Shown here piece after piece: positions 1 through 8,008 of a DNA stretch of 51,663 nucleotides. Every line of letters begins with the position of its first letter. The stretch's first letter is position 1. The notes below the pieces were generated by a model, which did no database searches, was not told the origin of the DNA, and saw only the letters and a program-made list of their open reading frames with translations. The translations under genes and the position numbers were made by a program. Origin of the DNA: an uncultured Oscillospiraceae bacterium (GTDB lineage Bacteria > Bacillota > Clostridia > Oscillospirales > Oscillospiraceae); contig CAJUFJ010000022.1 of NCBI GenBank assembly GCA_910585815.1, positions 1-51,663 on the forward strand, written 5' to 3'.

Positions 1-73
1 TGTTTTGCTTCGCAAAACGCAATCCTCAGTCAGCCTGCGGCTGACAGCTCCTTTCAAAAGGAGCCTTGCCCCT
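1..73. repeat. Right part of a composite palindromic intergenic repeat
   Basis: This stretch closely matches 1671-1735. Both carry a TTTTGC/GCAAAA hairpin, the phrase CAATCCTCAGTCAGCC, an inner GTCAGCC...GGCTGAC hairpin and a CTCCTTT/AAAGGAG hairpin. It is cut by the window start, so only the right part is visible. It belongs to the stacked-hairpin intergenic repeats common in Oscillospiraceae; no coding capacity is evident. Confidence 0.7.
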
Positions 74-112
74 CGGGGAACGTGAGAAGAAATACATCAG
101 GAAGGTGATTTC

Positions 113-976
113 ATGGCCACCACCTATAACAATCTGTTTCTGGACACCCGGGCCCGGTTGAAGCGGGCGGGGGTGGAGTCGGCCCAGCTGGAGGCCCGGG
201 AGATCATCTGCTTTGCCGCCGACAAAAGCCGGGAGCAGTTCTACCGGGATATGTCCCTCTATGTCTCCGGGTCTATGGAGCAGCGGGTGGAGGAGCTGGT
301 CCAGCGCCGCCTGGCGGGGGAGCCGGTGGCCTACATCATCGGGGAATGGGAGTTTTATGGCCTGTCTCTGGACGTGTCCCGGGATGTGCTGATTCCCCGG
401 CTGGACACCGAGCTGCTGGCCGAGCGGGGCATCCTCAAGGCCCGGGAGTCGGGGGAGGGGGCCCGTATCCTGGACCTGTGCGCCGGCAGCGGCTGCGTGG
501 GGCTGGCCATTGCCGCCAACGCCCCCGAGTGCCGGGTGGTGCTGGGGGAGCTGTCGGAGGGGGCCCTGCGGGTGTGCAAGCAGAATGTCCGCCGCAACGA
601 GCTGAACGCCCGGGTTACCTGCCTGTCGGTGGACGCCCTGGAGGCCCCCAGCTCCACCCTGTGGGACTTCGACGCCATCGTGTGCAACCCGCCCTATATC
701 CCCTCCGGGGACATTTGGGGGCTGGATGTGTCGGTGAAGGACTACGAGCCCCACATGGCCCTGGACGGCGGGGACGACGGCCTGGACTACTACCACGCCA
801 TCGCCGCCAAGTGGAAGTCCGCCCTGCGGCTGGGAGGCACCCTCATTTTTGAGGTGGGCCTGGGTCAGGCCGCCGCCGTGGAGGACATTCTGGAGAAAAA
901 CGGCTACGAGGACGTGAAGGTCCTGCCCGATACCCAGAACATCCTGCGGGTGGTGGAGGGGACCATCAATAATTAA
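113..976 (+). CDS. prmC: Peptide chain release factor N5-glutamine methyltransferase PrmC
   Basis: It methylates the glutamine of the GGQ motif in release factors RF1/RF2 using S-adenosylmethionine in the cytoplasm. The 287-residue length fits the family. An N-terminal helical substrate-binding part is followed by the IPR-DTE-like segment (about 93-100), a glycine-rich SAM site DLCAGSGCVG (121-130) and the catalytic NPPY motif (192-195). The start has AGGAAGGTGATTTC just upstream. PrmC normally follows prfA; the upstream neighbour lies outside the window. In Firmicutes this gene is often near other translation or maintenance genes, consistent with recA further on. Confidence 0.95.
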   Translation: MATTYNNLFLDTRARLKRAGVESAQLEAREIICFAADKSREQFYRDMSLYVSGSMEQRVEELVQRRLAGEPVAYIIGEWEFYGLSLDVSRDVLIPRLDTELLAERGILKARESGEGARILDLCAGSGCVGLAIAANAPECRVVLGELSEGALRVCKQNVRRNELNARVTCLSVDALEAPSSTLWDFDAIVCNPPYIPSGDIWGLDVSVKDYEPHMALDGGDDGLDYYHAIAAKWKSALRLGGTLIFEVGLGQAAAVEDILEKNGYEDVKVLPDTQNILRVVEGTINN

Positions 977-993
977 AATTGGAGGCGCATACG

Positions 994-1476
994 ATGAGTA
1001 ATTGGGTGGAGCGCAGAGAATTTATCCCTGTAAGTGAGACCCCGGCGGAGATGCCGGAGGGCATCGCCGCGAAGTATTATGTGCGCTGGCCCGGAAGATT
1101 TCATGAGATCACCCAGGACAATGTAAAACGAATCATGAAGAATCTGCGCAGCGGAAATTGGATGGACATTTATCTTTATCATGAGGACGACGAGGAGGGC
1201 GATTACCTGGACCTGGAGACAGACGGGACCCTCTACAACCTGAGTTATGGGGAGGATATGGGGCAAATCTGGTGGTCCACCTACGACCCGGAATATGTAG
1301 ACTCCGATGAGGAGACGGATATCCCTCACTCTGACGGACAGTCCATTATTTACCGGGAGACTACCACCGCCGACAAGGAGGCGGTGATGACCGCCATCGA
1401 GTACTTTATCCGCACCGGCAAGCTGTGGGACGGTATCCCCTGGATGAAGCGGTGGGAGGAGAAGGTGGAGGAGTAG
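994..1476 (+). CDS. Hypothetical acidic protein (possible Imm1-like)
   Basis: About 160 residues, strongly acidic, with many Trp, Tyr and Asp and no signal peptide or membrane segment. I chose ATG at 994 because GGAGG at 981-985 is correctly spaced for it; an in-frame TTG at 979 would lie upstream of that site. The C-terminal pattern, a helix AIEYFIRTG followed by a short Trp-containing strand, faintly resembles immunity proteins of the Imm1 type, but I see no toxin gene beside it, so function is unassigned. Its TAG stop is formed by the first bases (GTAG) of a repeat starting at 1473. Confidence 0.6.
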   Translation: MSNWVERREFIPVSETPAEMPEGIAAKYYVRWPGRFHEITQDNVKRIMKNLRSGNWMDIYLYHEDDEEGDYLDLETDGTLYNLSYGEDMGQIWWSTYDPEYVDSDEETDIPHSDGQSIIYRETTTADKEAVMTAIEYFIRTGKLWDGIPWMKRWEEKVEE

Positions 1477-1856
1477 GGGCGGCCTGTGGCCGCCCGAAAG
1501 CCTCCTTTTCCCCGCAAGGGGGACGCGATAGCCGTAAGCGGCAGAGCCGCTAACGGCTATCCAGTGAAAGGAGGTGCCCCAGTTCGCAAACTGGGGTGGA
1601 GGATTGTATTTTGGCGAAGCCAAAATGTGCGGAGCAAACAAAGTTTTGCAGACTTGGGTTTACTGCGTATGTTTTGCTCCGCAAAACGCAATCCTCAGTC
1701 AGCCTTACGGCTGACAGCCCCTTTCAAAAGGGGCCTTTGCCGCCTGCGGGCGGGACGGGAGAGCATTTTTGGAAAAGTACGTTTTATGGGACATAGAAAA
1801 GAGTAATATATGGGACAGAACGAGGCCGGAGGCTCTGAATCCGCCGGCGGGAAAGG
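1473..1856. repeat. Gene-free stretch filled by composite palindromic repeats
   Basis: No gene is supported here. It begins with GTAGGGGCGGCC...GGCCGCCC, the left half of a GTAGGG-type element. From about 1498 there are stacked inverted repeats: CCTCCTTTT, GATAGCCGT...ACGGCTATC, CCCCAGTTCGCAAACTGGGG, ATTTTGGCGAAGCCAAAAT and TTTTGCTCCGCAAAA. It ends at about 1735 with the same right end as bases 1-73. The stretch separates the hypothetical gene from recA and probably also holds the recA promoter near its end. No Gram-positive LexA box (GAAC-N4-GTTC) is visible. Confidence 0.7.
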
Positions 1857-1865
1857 ATGATTGAC

Positions 1866-2987
1866 ATGGCACAGAAGAAACCCATGATCGAGTCGGCCGC
1901 GCCGGCCGCGGATAAGAAGAAGGCGCTGGAGACCTGCCTGGCTCAGCTGGATAAGACCTACGGCAAGGGCACCGTCATGCGTCTGGGGGAGAACGCCGGC
2001 GTGGTGGTGGACTCCATCCCCACCGGCTCCCTGTCCCTGGACATCGCCCTGGGCATCGGCGGCGTGCCCAAGGGCCGGATTATCGAGGTCTACGGCCCCG
2101 AGTCCTCCGGCAAGACCACCCTGGCCCTGCACATCGTGGCCGAGGCCCAGAAGCGGGGGGGCGAGGTGGCTTTCATCGATGCCGAGCACGCCCTGGACCC
2201 CTCCTACGCCCGGGCCCTGGGGGTGGATATCGACTCCATGCTCATTTCCCAGCCCGACACCGGCGAGCAGGGGCTGGAGATCTGTGAGGCCCTGGTCCGC
2301 TCCGGCGCGCTGGACGTGGTGGTAGTGGACTCGGTGGCCGCCCTGACCCCCCGGGCCGAGATCGAGGGCGACATGGGTGACAGCCACGTGGGCCTGCTGG
2401 CCCGGCTCATGAGCCAGGCCCTGCGCAAGCTGGCCGGCTCCATCGCCAAGACCAACTGCATCGTCATCTTCATCAACCAGCTGCGGGAAAAGGTGGGCGT
2501 GATGTACGGCAACCCGGAGGTGACCACCGGCGGCCGGGCGCTGAAATTCTACGCCTCCGTCCGCATCGACGTGCGCCGGATCGAGGCCATCAAAAACGGC
2601 ACCGAGCTGATCGGCAACCGCACCCGGGCCAAGATTGTCAAAAATAAGGTGGCCCCCCCCTTCCGGGAGGCGGAGTTTGATATCCTCTACGGCGAGGGTA
2701 TCTCCAAATGGGGCGAGATGGTGGACCTGGCTGTCAAGCTGGATATCATCCAGAAATCGGGCTCCTGGTTCTCCATGGGGGAGACCCGCATCGGTCAGGG
2801 CCGGGACGCCGCCAAGCAGTTTTTGAAGGAAAACCCCGAGGCGGCCGCCAGCGTGGAGGAGCAGGTCCGGGCCAACGCCTTCAAGCTGATGAGCAAGCAG
2901 TCCCAGGCGGCCGCCAAGGCCGCCGGCCGGGCGGTGGACGTCTCCGCAGACGACTTCGACGACGGAGCTCCGGTGGACGAGGGATAA
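1866..2987 (+). CDS. recA: Recombinase RecA
   Basis: Cytoplasmic ATP-dependent strand-exchange protein for homologous recombination and co-protease for LexA in the SOS response. The Walker A GPESSGKTT lies at about residues 77-85 and a hydrophobic Walker B strand ends in VVVVDSVAAL. The C-terminus is acidic (DDFDDGAPVDEG), typical of RecA. I prefer ATG 1866 (373 residues, starting MAQKK) because AAAGGA at 1852-1857 is properly spaced; ATG 1857 overlaps that site. recX follows 109 bp downstream, with a palindromic GTAGGG element between them. Confidence 0.97.
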   Translation: MAQKKPMIESAAPAADKKKALETCLAQLDKTYGKGTVMRLGENAGVVVDSIPTGSLSLDIALGIGGVPKGRIIEVYGPESSGKTTLALHIVAEAQKRGGEVAFIDAEHALDPSYARALGVDIDSMLISQPDTGEQGLEICEALVRSGALDVVVVDSVAALTPRAEIEGDMGDSHVGLLARLMSQALRKLAGSIAKTNCIVIFINQLREKVGVMYGNPEVTTGGRALKFYASVRIDVRRIEAIKNGTELIGNRTRAKIVKNKVAPPFREAEFDILYGEGISKWGEMVDLAVKLDIIQKSGSWFSMGETRIGQGRDAAKQFLKENPEAAASVEEQVRANAFKLMSKQSQAAAKAAGRAVDVSADDFDDGAPVDEG

Positions 2988-2993
2988 TTGGGC

Positions 2994-3069
2994 GTAGGGA
3001 CGCTTCATGAAGCGTCCGCCCGTCACATAGAAAAGAAAAGAGAGCGGACGCATCGTGATGCGTCCCTAC
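2994..3069. repeat. GTAGGG...CCCTAC terminal-inverted-repeat element
   Basis: A 76-bp intergenic element bounded by GTAGGGACGC and GCGTCCCTAC. The inner hairpin GACGCTTCATGAAGCGTC forms the left arm and GACGCATCGTGATGCGTC the right arm. Same architecture as the elements at 6391, 13030, 14122 and 16850. It lies between recA and recX and could form a stable RNA structure in a recA-recX transcript. Confidence 0.75.
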
Positions 3070-3096
3070 GAAATCGTGAGAACCGGAGTATAAATC

Positions 3097-3717
3097 ATGG
3101 TGATCCAAGAATTAAAGCCCTCCAAGCACGTGGAGGGCCGGTGGCTGGCGGTGCTGGAGGACGGCTCCGTCCTGCGGGTGGGCGAGGGCGAGGTGGTCGG
3201 CTTTGCCCTCTACGCGGGAAAGGAGCTGTCCGGGGAGGAGGCGGAGCGCCTCCAGGACGCCGCCCGCCGCAGCGGCCTGAAAGCCAGGGCTATCGAGCTG
3301 CTGATGCGAAAGCCCCAGTCCCGGAGGGAGCTGGGGCGGAAGCTGAGGGAGTGGGAGGCCGGCGAGGAGGAGATCGAGGCCATCTGCGACCGGATGGAGG
3401 AGCTGGGCTACCTCAACGAGCCTGAGTATGCCGGACGGATTGTCCAGCACTACGCCCGGAAGGGCTTCGGCGAGCGGAAAATCCGGGACGAGCTCTACCG
3501 CCGGGGCGTCCCCCGGGAACTGTGGGACGAGGCCCTGGCGCAGATTGAGGAGGAGGACAACGTCTTCGCTATCGACGCATTTCTGGAGAAAAAGCTGAAG
3601 GGCAGCCATGACCCGAAGGATGTCAAAAGGGCCTCCGACGCCCTGGCCCGCCGGGGCTTCGCCTGGCCGGAGATCAGCGACGCCCTGCGGCGGTATGGGA
3701 TGGAGGTTTGGGATTAG
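3097..3717 (+). CDS. recX: RecA regulatory protein RecX
   Basis: Small helical modulator that binds and limits RecA filaments. The 206-residue length and composition (highly charged, three-helix repeats) fit. The family signatures are visible: a repeat around AIELLMRKPQSRRELGRKL, then EELGYLNEPEYAGRIVQHYA with a downstream KGFGERKIRDELYRRGV segment. Its position directly after recA is the standard arrangement. The nuclease gene of the restriction cassette begins 17 bp after its stop, without an intervening terminator. Confidence 0.92.
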   Translation: MVIQELKPSKHVEGRWLAVLEDGSVLRVGEGEVVGFALYAGKELSGEEAERLQDAARRSGLKARAIELLMRKPQSRRELGRKLREWEAGEEEIEAICDRMEELGYLNEPEYAGRIVQHYARKGFGERKIRDELYRRGVPRELWDEALAQIEEEDNVFAIDAFLEKKLKGSHDPKDVKRASDALARRGFAWPEISDALRRYGMEVWD

Positions 3718-3734
3718 AGAGGTGGAGGACAGAC

Positions 3735-4391
3735 GTGGGAGACTGGATGAACCTGATTCCTGGCAGCATTGCTGATAAGTATGAATTTTATAATTTTAAC
3801 AGTGCGCTGGAGATTTTAACCCAGAGCTATCCGGAGGAGTTTGCGGAGCTTGTGCAGACGTTGGAGCGGTTTGAAATCCGGCTGGACGATATTCTGGAAA
3901 AAGGCGGGAATGAATCCAATATCCCCAAAAAGCTGAGTGAGCTGCTTCGGTCGCTGGAATGGCGAGAAATGGAGATTTCCGGGGATTTGGTAGTCCGGCT
4001 TCTGGAAGGGAAAAAGAGGAAGGAAGTTTACCGGGAATTTGCGTTGAAGGAGTTCATCAGCGGGCACAAGATTGATTATGTCAAGGGCAATGTAGCGATT
4101 GACATGGAGTGGAACAGCAAGGATCAGACCTTTGACCGAGACTTGTATGCCTTTCGGACCTTCTATGAATGCGGCGTGATTACCTGCGGCGTGATTATAA
4201 CCCGCAGCGAAGGGATGAATCAGATATTTTCCTATTTAGGCAGTGACATTAAGAAAAAGTATGGAGCAAGTACTACCTGGATGGGAAAGCTGCTGCCGCG
4301 CATCCATGCCCGGAGACATGGGGGCTGTCCCCTGCTGGTTGTGGGGTTGACGCCTGATACAGTTTCTGACTGGGCGGGAGGAATATCATAA
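3735..4391 (+). CDS. BglII/BstYI-family type II restriction endonuclease
   Basis: About 218 residues, predicted to cleave a specific short duplex site. The central block I-D-x-E-W-N-S-K-D followed by FDRDLYAFRTFYECGVI and GVIITRS matches the BglII/BstYI endonuclease family, with acidic residues and a Lys expected to form the PD-(D/E)xK-like metal site. Known family members cut within GATC-containing hexamers; the actual site here is an inference. I chose GTG 3735 because GGAGG at 3724-3728 is ideally spaced; TTG 3708 and ATG 3747 are alternatives. The stop overlaps the methylase ATG by one base (TAATG), implying coupled translation. Base composition is lower in GC than the flanking core genes, a sign of acquisition. 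Confidence 0.8.
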   Translation: MGDWMNLIPGSIADKYEFYNFNSALEILTQSYPEEFAELVQTLERFEIRLDDILEKGGNESNIPKKLSELLRSLEWREMEISGDLVVRLLEGKKRKEVYREFALKEFISGHKIDYVKGNVAIDMEWNSKDQTFDRDLYAFRTFYECGVITCGVIITRSEGMNQIFSYLGSDIKKKYGASTTWMGKLLPRIHARRHGGCPLLVVGLTPDTVSDWAGGIS

Positions 4392-5038
4392 TGGAAAAAG
4401 ATTGCCTGTATCACAAAAAGTATGATTTGCTCCAGTTTTGTGCCGGGGAGACGTTTAAAACCATTTTGGCGGATCCCCCCTGGCAGTTTCAGAACAGGAC
4501 GGGCAAAATGGCGCCGGAGCATAAGCGGCTCAACCGCTATCCCACCATGAGGCTGGAAGAAATCAAGGCGCTGCCTGTAAACGAGGTTGCGCAGGAGAAC
4601 AGTCATTTGTATCTGTGGGTCCCCAATGCTTTGCTGCCGGAGGGCCTGGAGGTTATGAAGGCTTGGGGCTTCCAGTATAAGACCAATATCATATGGGAAA
4701 AGGTCCGCAAGGACGGCGGCCCTGACGGGCGCGGCGTGGGGTTTTATTTCCGAAATGTAACAGAAATGCTTTTGTTTGGCGTAAAAGGAGCCAATATCAG
4801 AACATTGTCCCCGGCCCGGACACAGGTGAATTTAATCCGTTCCCAAAAGAGAGAGCACTCCAGAAAACCGGATGAAATGATTAAGCTGATAGAGGCGTGC
4901 AGCCCGGGGCCCTACCTGGAGCTGTTTGCCAGAGGGGAGCGGGAGGGGTGGACGCTGTGGGGCAATCAGGCAAATGAGAGCTATGCCCCGGACTGGCCAA
5001 CCTATTCAAGCGCCGAAGCGCAGGCGATTGCGCTGTAA
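4391..5038 (+). CDS. MT-A70 family DNA adenine N6-methyltransferase
   Basis: 215 residues. The catalytic DPPW motif occurs at 28-31 after the strand TFKTILA, and the family pattern continues with LPVNEVAQENSHLYLWVPN, WGFQYKTNIIWEKV and a closing region SPGPYLELFARGEREGWTLWG, all typical of MT-A70 enzymes that transfer methyl from SAM to adenine N6. Its translational overlap with the preceding BglII-like nuclease marks it as the protective methylase of a type II restriction-modification pair. Specificity cannot be read from sequence. GC content is lower than that of rimO, which follows 30 bp later. Confidence 0.85.
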   Translation: MEKDCLYHKKYDLLQFCAGETFKTILADPPWQFQNRTGKMAPEHKRLNRYPTMRLEEIKALPVNEVAQENSHLYLWVPNALLPEGLEVMKAWGFQYKTNIIWEKVRKDGGPDGRGVGFYFRNVTEMLLFGVKGANIRTLSPARTQVNLIRSQKREHSRKPDEMIKLIEACSPGPYLELFARGEREGWTLWGNQANESYAPDWPTYSSAEAQAIAL

Positions 5039-5068
5039 AATAGAATGAATATTAACTGGAGCGATACC

Positions 5069-6394
5069 ATGCCTTATAAAATTGCCTTTATCTCCCTTGG
5101 CTGCGCCAAGAACCTGGTGAACACCGAGCAGATGATGGCCCTGTGTCGGGCGGCGGGGCACACCGTCACCGGCGACCCGGAGGGGGCCGACGTGGCGGTG
5201 CTGAATACCTGCGGCTTCATCGAAAGCGCCAAAAGCGAGGCCATTGACCACATCATCCAGCTGGGTGAGCTGAAAAAGGCCGGCAAGCTGAAAAAGCTGC
5301 TGGTTGCGGGCTGTCTCAGCCAGCGCTACCCCGGCGATATCCGCGCCGAGCTGCCCGAGGCGGATGGCCTGCTGGGCACCGGCAGCTACACCGATGTGGT
5401 GCGTGCCGTTGAGGCGCTGATGGCGGGGGAGAGACCGGAATATTTTTCCGACATCCACCGTACCTATGAGGACGGGGAGCGTCTTGTTACCACCCCGCCC
5501 TACACCGCCTACCTGAAAATCGCCGAGGGCTGCTCCAACGGCTGCGCCTTTTGTATTATTCCCAAACTCCGGGGAAAGTACCGCAGCCGGTCTGTGGAGG
5601 CCCTGCTGGCCGAGGCGGAGAAGCTGGCCGCCTCCGGGGTGAAGGAGCTTATTGTCATTGCCCAGGACATCACCCGCTATGGGCTGGATTTGCCGGAGAA
5701 AACCTCGTTGGCCGCACTGCTGCGGGAGCTGTGTAAACTGGATTTTCACTGGATACGTCTCCACTACCTCTACCCTGAGGCCATCACCGGCGAGCTGATC
5801 GACGTGATTGCCTCGGAGCCCAAGGTGCTCCACTATCTGGATATCCCCATCCAGCACTGCAACGACGGGATTTTGAAGGCCATGCGCCGCCGGAATACCA
5901 GGGCGGAGCTGGAGGAGCTGTTCGCCAGGCTCCGGGCGGCCATGCCCGATGTGGTCATCCGCACGTCCCTGATCTGCGGCCTGCCCGGCGAGGGGGAGGC
6001 GGAGTTTGAGGAGCTGTGCGGCTTCCTCCGGGAGCAGAAGCTTCAGCGGGTGGGGGTGTTCCAGTTCTCCCCGGAGGAGGGAACTCTGGCCGCCGCCATG
6101 GAGGACCAGGTGGACCCGGACACCGCCGCCCGGCGGGTGGAGCTGGTGGTGGACCTCCAGTCCCGGATTATGGACGGGTACAACGAGGAGCGGCTGGGCA
6201 CGGTGATGGAGGTCCTGTGCGAGGGCTTTGACTCCGCCGAGGGCTGCTATACGGGCCGGACCTATGCCGACTCGGTGGACATCGACGGCCGGGTGCTGTT
6301 TACCGCCGCCGGGGTGGTCCCGGCGGGGGAGTTTGTCAATGTGCGCATCACCGGGGTTTCCGACGGGGATTTGACCGGCGAAATAGAACTGTAG
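5069..6394 (+). CDS. rimO: Ribosomal protein S12 (Asp) methylthiotransferase RimO
   Basis: Radical SAM enzyme that adds a methylthio group to an aspartate of ribosomal protein S12. From ATG 5069 (441 residues; GGAG at 5058-5061) the UPF0004/MTTase domain carries its cluster cysteines at about C12, C48 and C82. The radical SAM CxxxCxxC is CSNGCAFC (C155, C159, C162), followed by IPKLRGKYRSR, and a C-terminal TRAM domain ends the protein. The upstream ATG 5045 has no good ribosome site. The TAG stop is contributed by the GTAG end of the repeat beginning at 6391. Together with pgsA downstream this is a common Clostridia gene order. Confidence 0.95.
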   Translation: MPYKIAFISLGCAKNLVNTEQMMALCRAAGHTVTGDPEGADVAVLNTCGFIESAKSEAIDHIIQLGELKKAGKLKKLLVAGCLSQRYPGDIRAELPEADGLLGTGSYTDVVRAVEALMAGERPEYFSDIHRTYEDGERLVTTPPYTAYLKIAEGCSNGCAFCIIPKLRGKYRSRSVEALLAEAEKLAASGVKELIVIAQDITRYGLDLPEKTSLAALLRELCKLDFHWIRLHYLYPEAITGELIDVIASEPKVLHYLDIPIQHCNDGILKAMRRRNTRAELEELFARLRAAMPDVVIRTSLICGLPGEGEAEFEELCGFLREQKLQRVGVFQFSPEEGTLAAAMEDQVDPDTAARRVELVVDLQSRIMDGYNEERLGTVMEVLCEGFDSAEGCYTGRTYADSVDIDGRVLFTAAGVVPAGEFVNVRITGVSDGDLTGEIEL

Positions 6395-6457
6395 GGGCCG
6401 CCATAGGCGGCCCGCAGCGGGCCTGATACACGGGCCGCCGAAGGCGGCGGCCCCTAC
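6391..6457. repeat. GTAGGGG...CCCCTAC terminal-inverted-repeat element
   Basis: A 67-bp element bounded by GTAGGGGCCGCC and GGCGGCCCCTAC. It overlaps the last codon and stop of rimO, whose TAG is part of GTAGGGG. It ends shortly before the pgsA ribosome-binding site. Confidence 0.75.
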
Positions 6458-6481
6458 AGAGCAATGAGGAGAAGATATACC

Positions 6482-7012
6482 ATGCCAATGAATACCGCCA
6501 ATAAGCTGACCATCCTGCGGGTGGTGATGATACCCGCCTTCCTGCTGGTGCTGTACTTAAACGTGCCATATGCCAACTATTGGGCGTTGGCCATTTTCGC
6601 CGCCGCCAGTATTACTGACACTTTGGACGGCTACATCGCCCGACACTACAACCAGATTACCGACTTCGGCAAGTTTATGGACCCCCTGGCCGACAAGTGC
6701 CTGGTGTTCGCCGCCATGCTGTGGTTTGTGGAGGTGGGGCAGATGCCCGCCTGGGCCCTGCTCATCGTCGCCGTCCGGGAGTTCGGCGTGTCCGGGCTGC
6801 GGATGGTGGCCGCCGACAAGGGCCGGGTGATTGCCGCGGGCTGGTCGGGGAAGGTGAAGACCGCCGCCACTATGGTGTGCATTATCCTGATGCTGCTGCC
6901 CCTGCCTGAGATTGTCAATCAGATCGGCACGGCGGTGATTGTGCTGACCACCATCTACTCCGGGGTGGAGTACTTTATGAAGAACGCGGATGTCCTGGCT
7001 GAGGCCAGGTGA
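6482..7012 (+). CDS. pgsA: CDP-diacylglycerol--glycerol-3-phosphate 3-phosphatidyltransferase
   Basis: Integral membrane enzyme making phosphatidylglycerophosphate, the first committed step to phosphatidylglycerol and cardiolipin. The CDP-alcohol phosphotransferase motif D-x2-DG-x2-AR-x8-G-x3-D-x3-D is complete at residues 46-71 (DTLDG, AR, G63, D67, D71). About 176 residues with several hydrophobic helices, the usual size. ATG 6482 is chosen because GAGGAGAAG lies about 8 bases upstream; the ATG at 6464 overlaps that site. It is followed after 13 bp by the YitT-like gene, probably in one operon. Confidence 0.93.
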   Translation: MPMNTANKLTILRVVMIPAFLLVLYLNVPYANYWALAIFAAASITDTLDGYIARHYNQITDFGKFMDPLADKCLVFAAMLWFVEVGQMPAWALLIVAVREFGVSGLRMVAADKGRVIAAGWSGKVKTAATMVCIILMLLPLPEIVNQIGTAVIVLTTIYSGVEYFMKNADVLAEAR

Positions 7013-7025
7013 ATAGGAGGCCTCC

Positions 7026-7904
7026 ATGACAACTGCCAACCAACAGGCCAGGCTGAAGGAGTTCATTACCCGGGTGGGGATGATTGCCCTGTCCTCCCTG
7101 ATTGTGGCCATCAACCTGAAAAGCTTTGTGGCGGCGGGGGACCTGTTTCCCGGCGGCTTTACCGGCATTACCCGTCTCATTCAGCGGTGCGCCCTGGAGT
7201 TTGCCGAGGTGGAGCTGCCTTTTGCCCCCATCAACCTGACTCTGAACGCCATCCCGGCGGCCATCAGCTTTAAGCTGGTGGGCAAGCGGTTTACCCTCTA
7301 CTCCTGCCTGACCATTGTGCTCACCAGTATCTTTACCGACCTGATTCCCTCCTTTGCCATCACCGAGGACAAGCTGCTCATCTGCATCTTCGGCGGGATT
7401 ATCAACGGCTTTGCCGGCTGTCTGTGCCTGTGGGTGCGGGTGACCAGCGGCGGCACCGACTTCATCGCCATCTCCCTGTCGGAGCGGAAAAATGTGGACG
7501 CATGGAACTACATCCTGTGCGGCAATGTGATTATGCTGATGATTGCCGGCGCCCTGTTCGGCTGGGAGAAGGCGCTGTACTCCATGCTGTTCCAGTACGC
7601 CACCACCCAGGTTATCAGGATGCTGGACCCGGACGGCCGGCGGGCTACCCTGCTTATCATCACCGGCCGGGAGAGCGCCGGAGGGGTCTGTGCCCAGATT
7701 CAGGACACCAACCACACCGCCACCCTTATCGAGGGGGTGGGGCTGTATAACGGCGACCCCTGCGTGATGATCTACTCGGTGGTGTCCGACAGCGAGGTGC
7801 GGGTGCTGGCCCGGAAGATTCGCCAGTCCGACCCCAAGGCCTTTGTCAACGTGCTGCGCACCGAGCGGGTGGTGGGCAAGTTCTACCGAAGACCCAGAGA
7901 TTAA
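7026..7904 (+). CDS. YitT family membrane protein (DUF2179)
   Basis: 292 residues. The N-terminal two thirds hold about five to six hydrophobic segments including the YitT signature around LKSFVAAGDLFPGGFTGI and a glycine-rich GGIINGFAGCL. The C-terminal domain (RATLLIITGRESAGGV onward) is the cytoplasmic DUF2179 domain. The family is widespread in Firmicutes, and its transport substrate is not established. AGGAGG at 7016 precedes the ATG, and the gene ends at a strong terminator. Probably co-transcribed with pgsA. Confidence 0.88.
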   Translation: MTTANQQARLKEFITRVGMIALSSLIVAINLKSFVAAGDLFPGGFTGITRLIQRCALEFAEVELPFAPINLTLNAIPAAISFKLVGKRFTLYSCLTIVLTSIFTDLIPSFAITEDKLLICIFGGIINGFAGCLCLWVRVTSGGTDFIAISLSERKNVDAWNYILCGNVIMLMIAGALFGWEKALYSMLFQYATTQVIRMLDPDGRRATLLIITGRESAGGVCAQIQDTNHTATLIEGVGLYNGDPCVMIYSVVSDSEVRVLARKIRQSDPKAFVNVLRTERVVGKFYRRPRD

Positions 7905-7905
7905 A

Positions 7906-7946
7906 AAAAGGACCTCTGTCCGGGACAGCCGGGCGGAGGTCCTTTT
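7906..7946 (+). terminator. Rho-independent terminator after the YitT-like gene
   Basis: The stem AAAAGGACCTC...GAGGTCCTTTT with extra CCGG pairing starts a few bases after the stop codon. It can work in both directions and also closes the convergent araC-type gene. Confidence 0.85.
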
Positions 7947-8008
7947 GTGCAAGATACGCAACGGGGGCGGGGAGAGCGATTGGCGGATATTGACATGAAA
8001 TTGCCTGT

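Noticed and set aside
1740..1865. LexA/SOS box upstream of recA
   Set aside because: No GAAC-N4-GTTC or close variant is present, so SOS control cannot be claimed from sequence.
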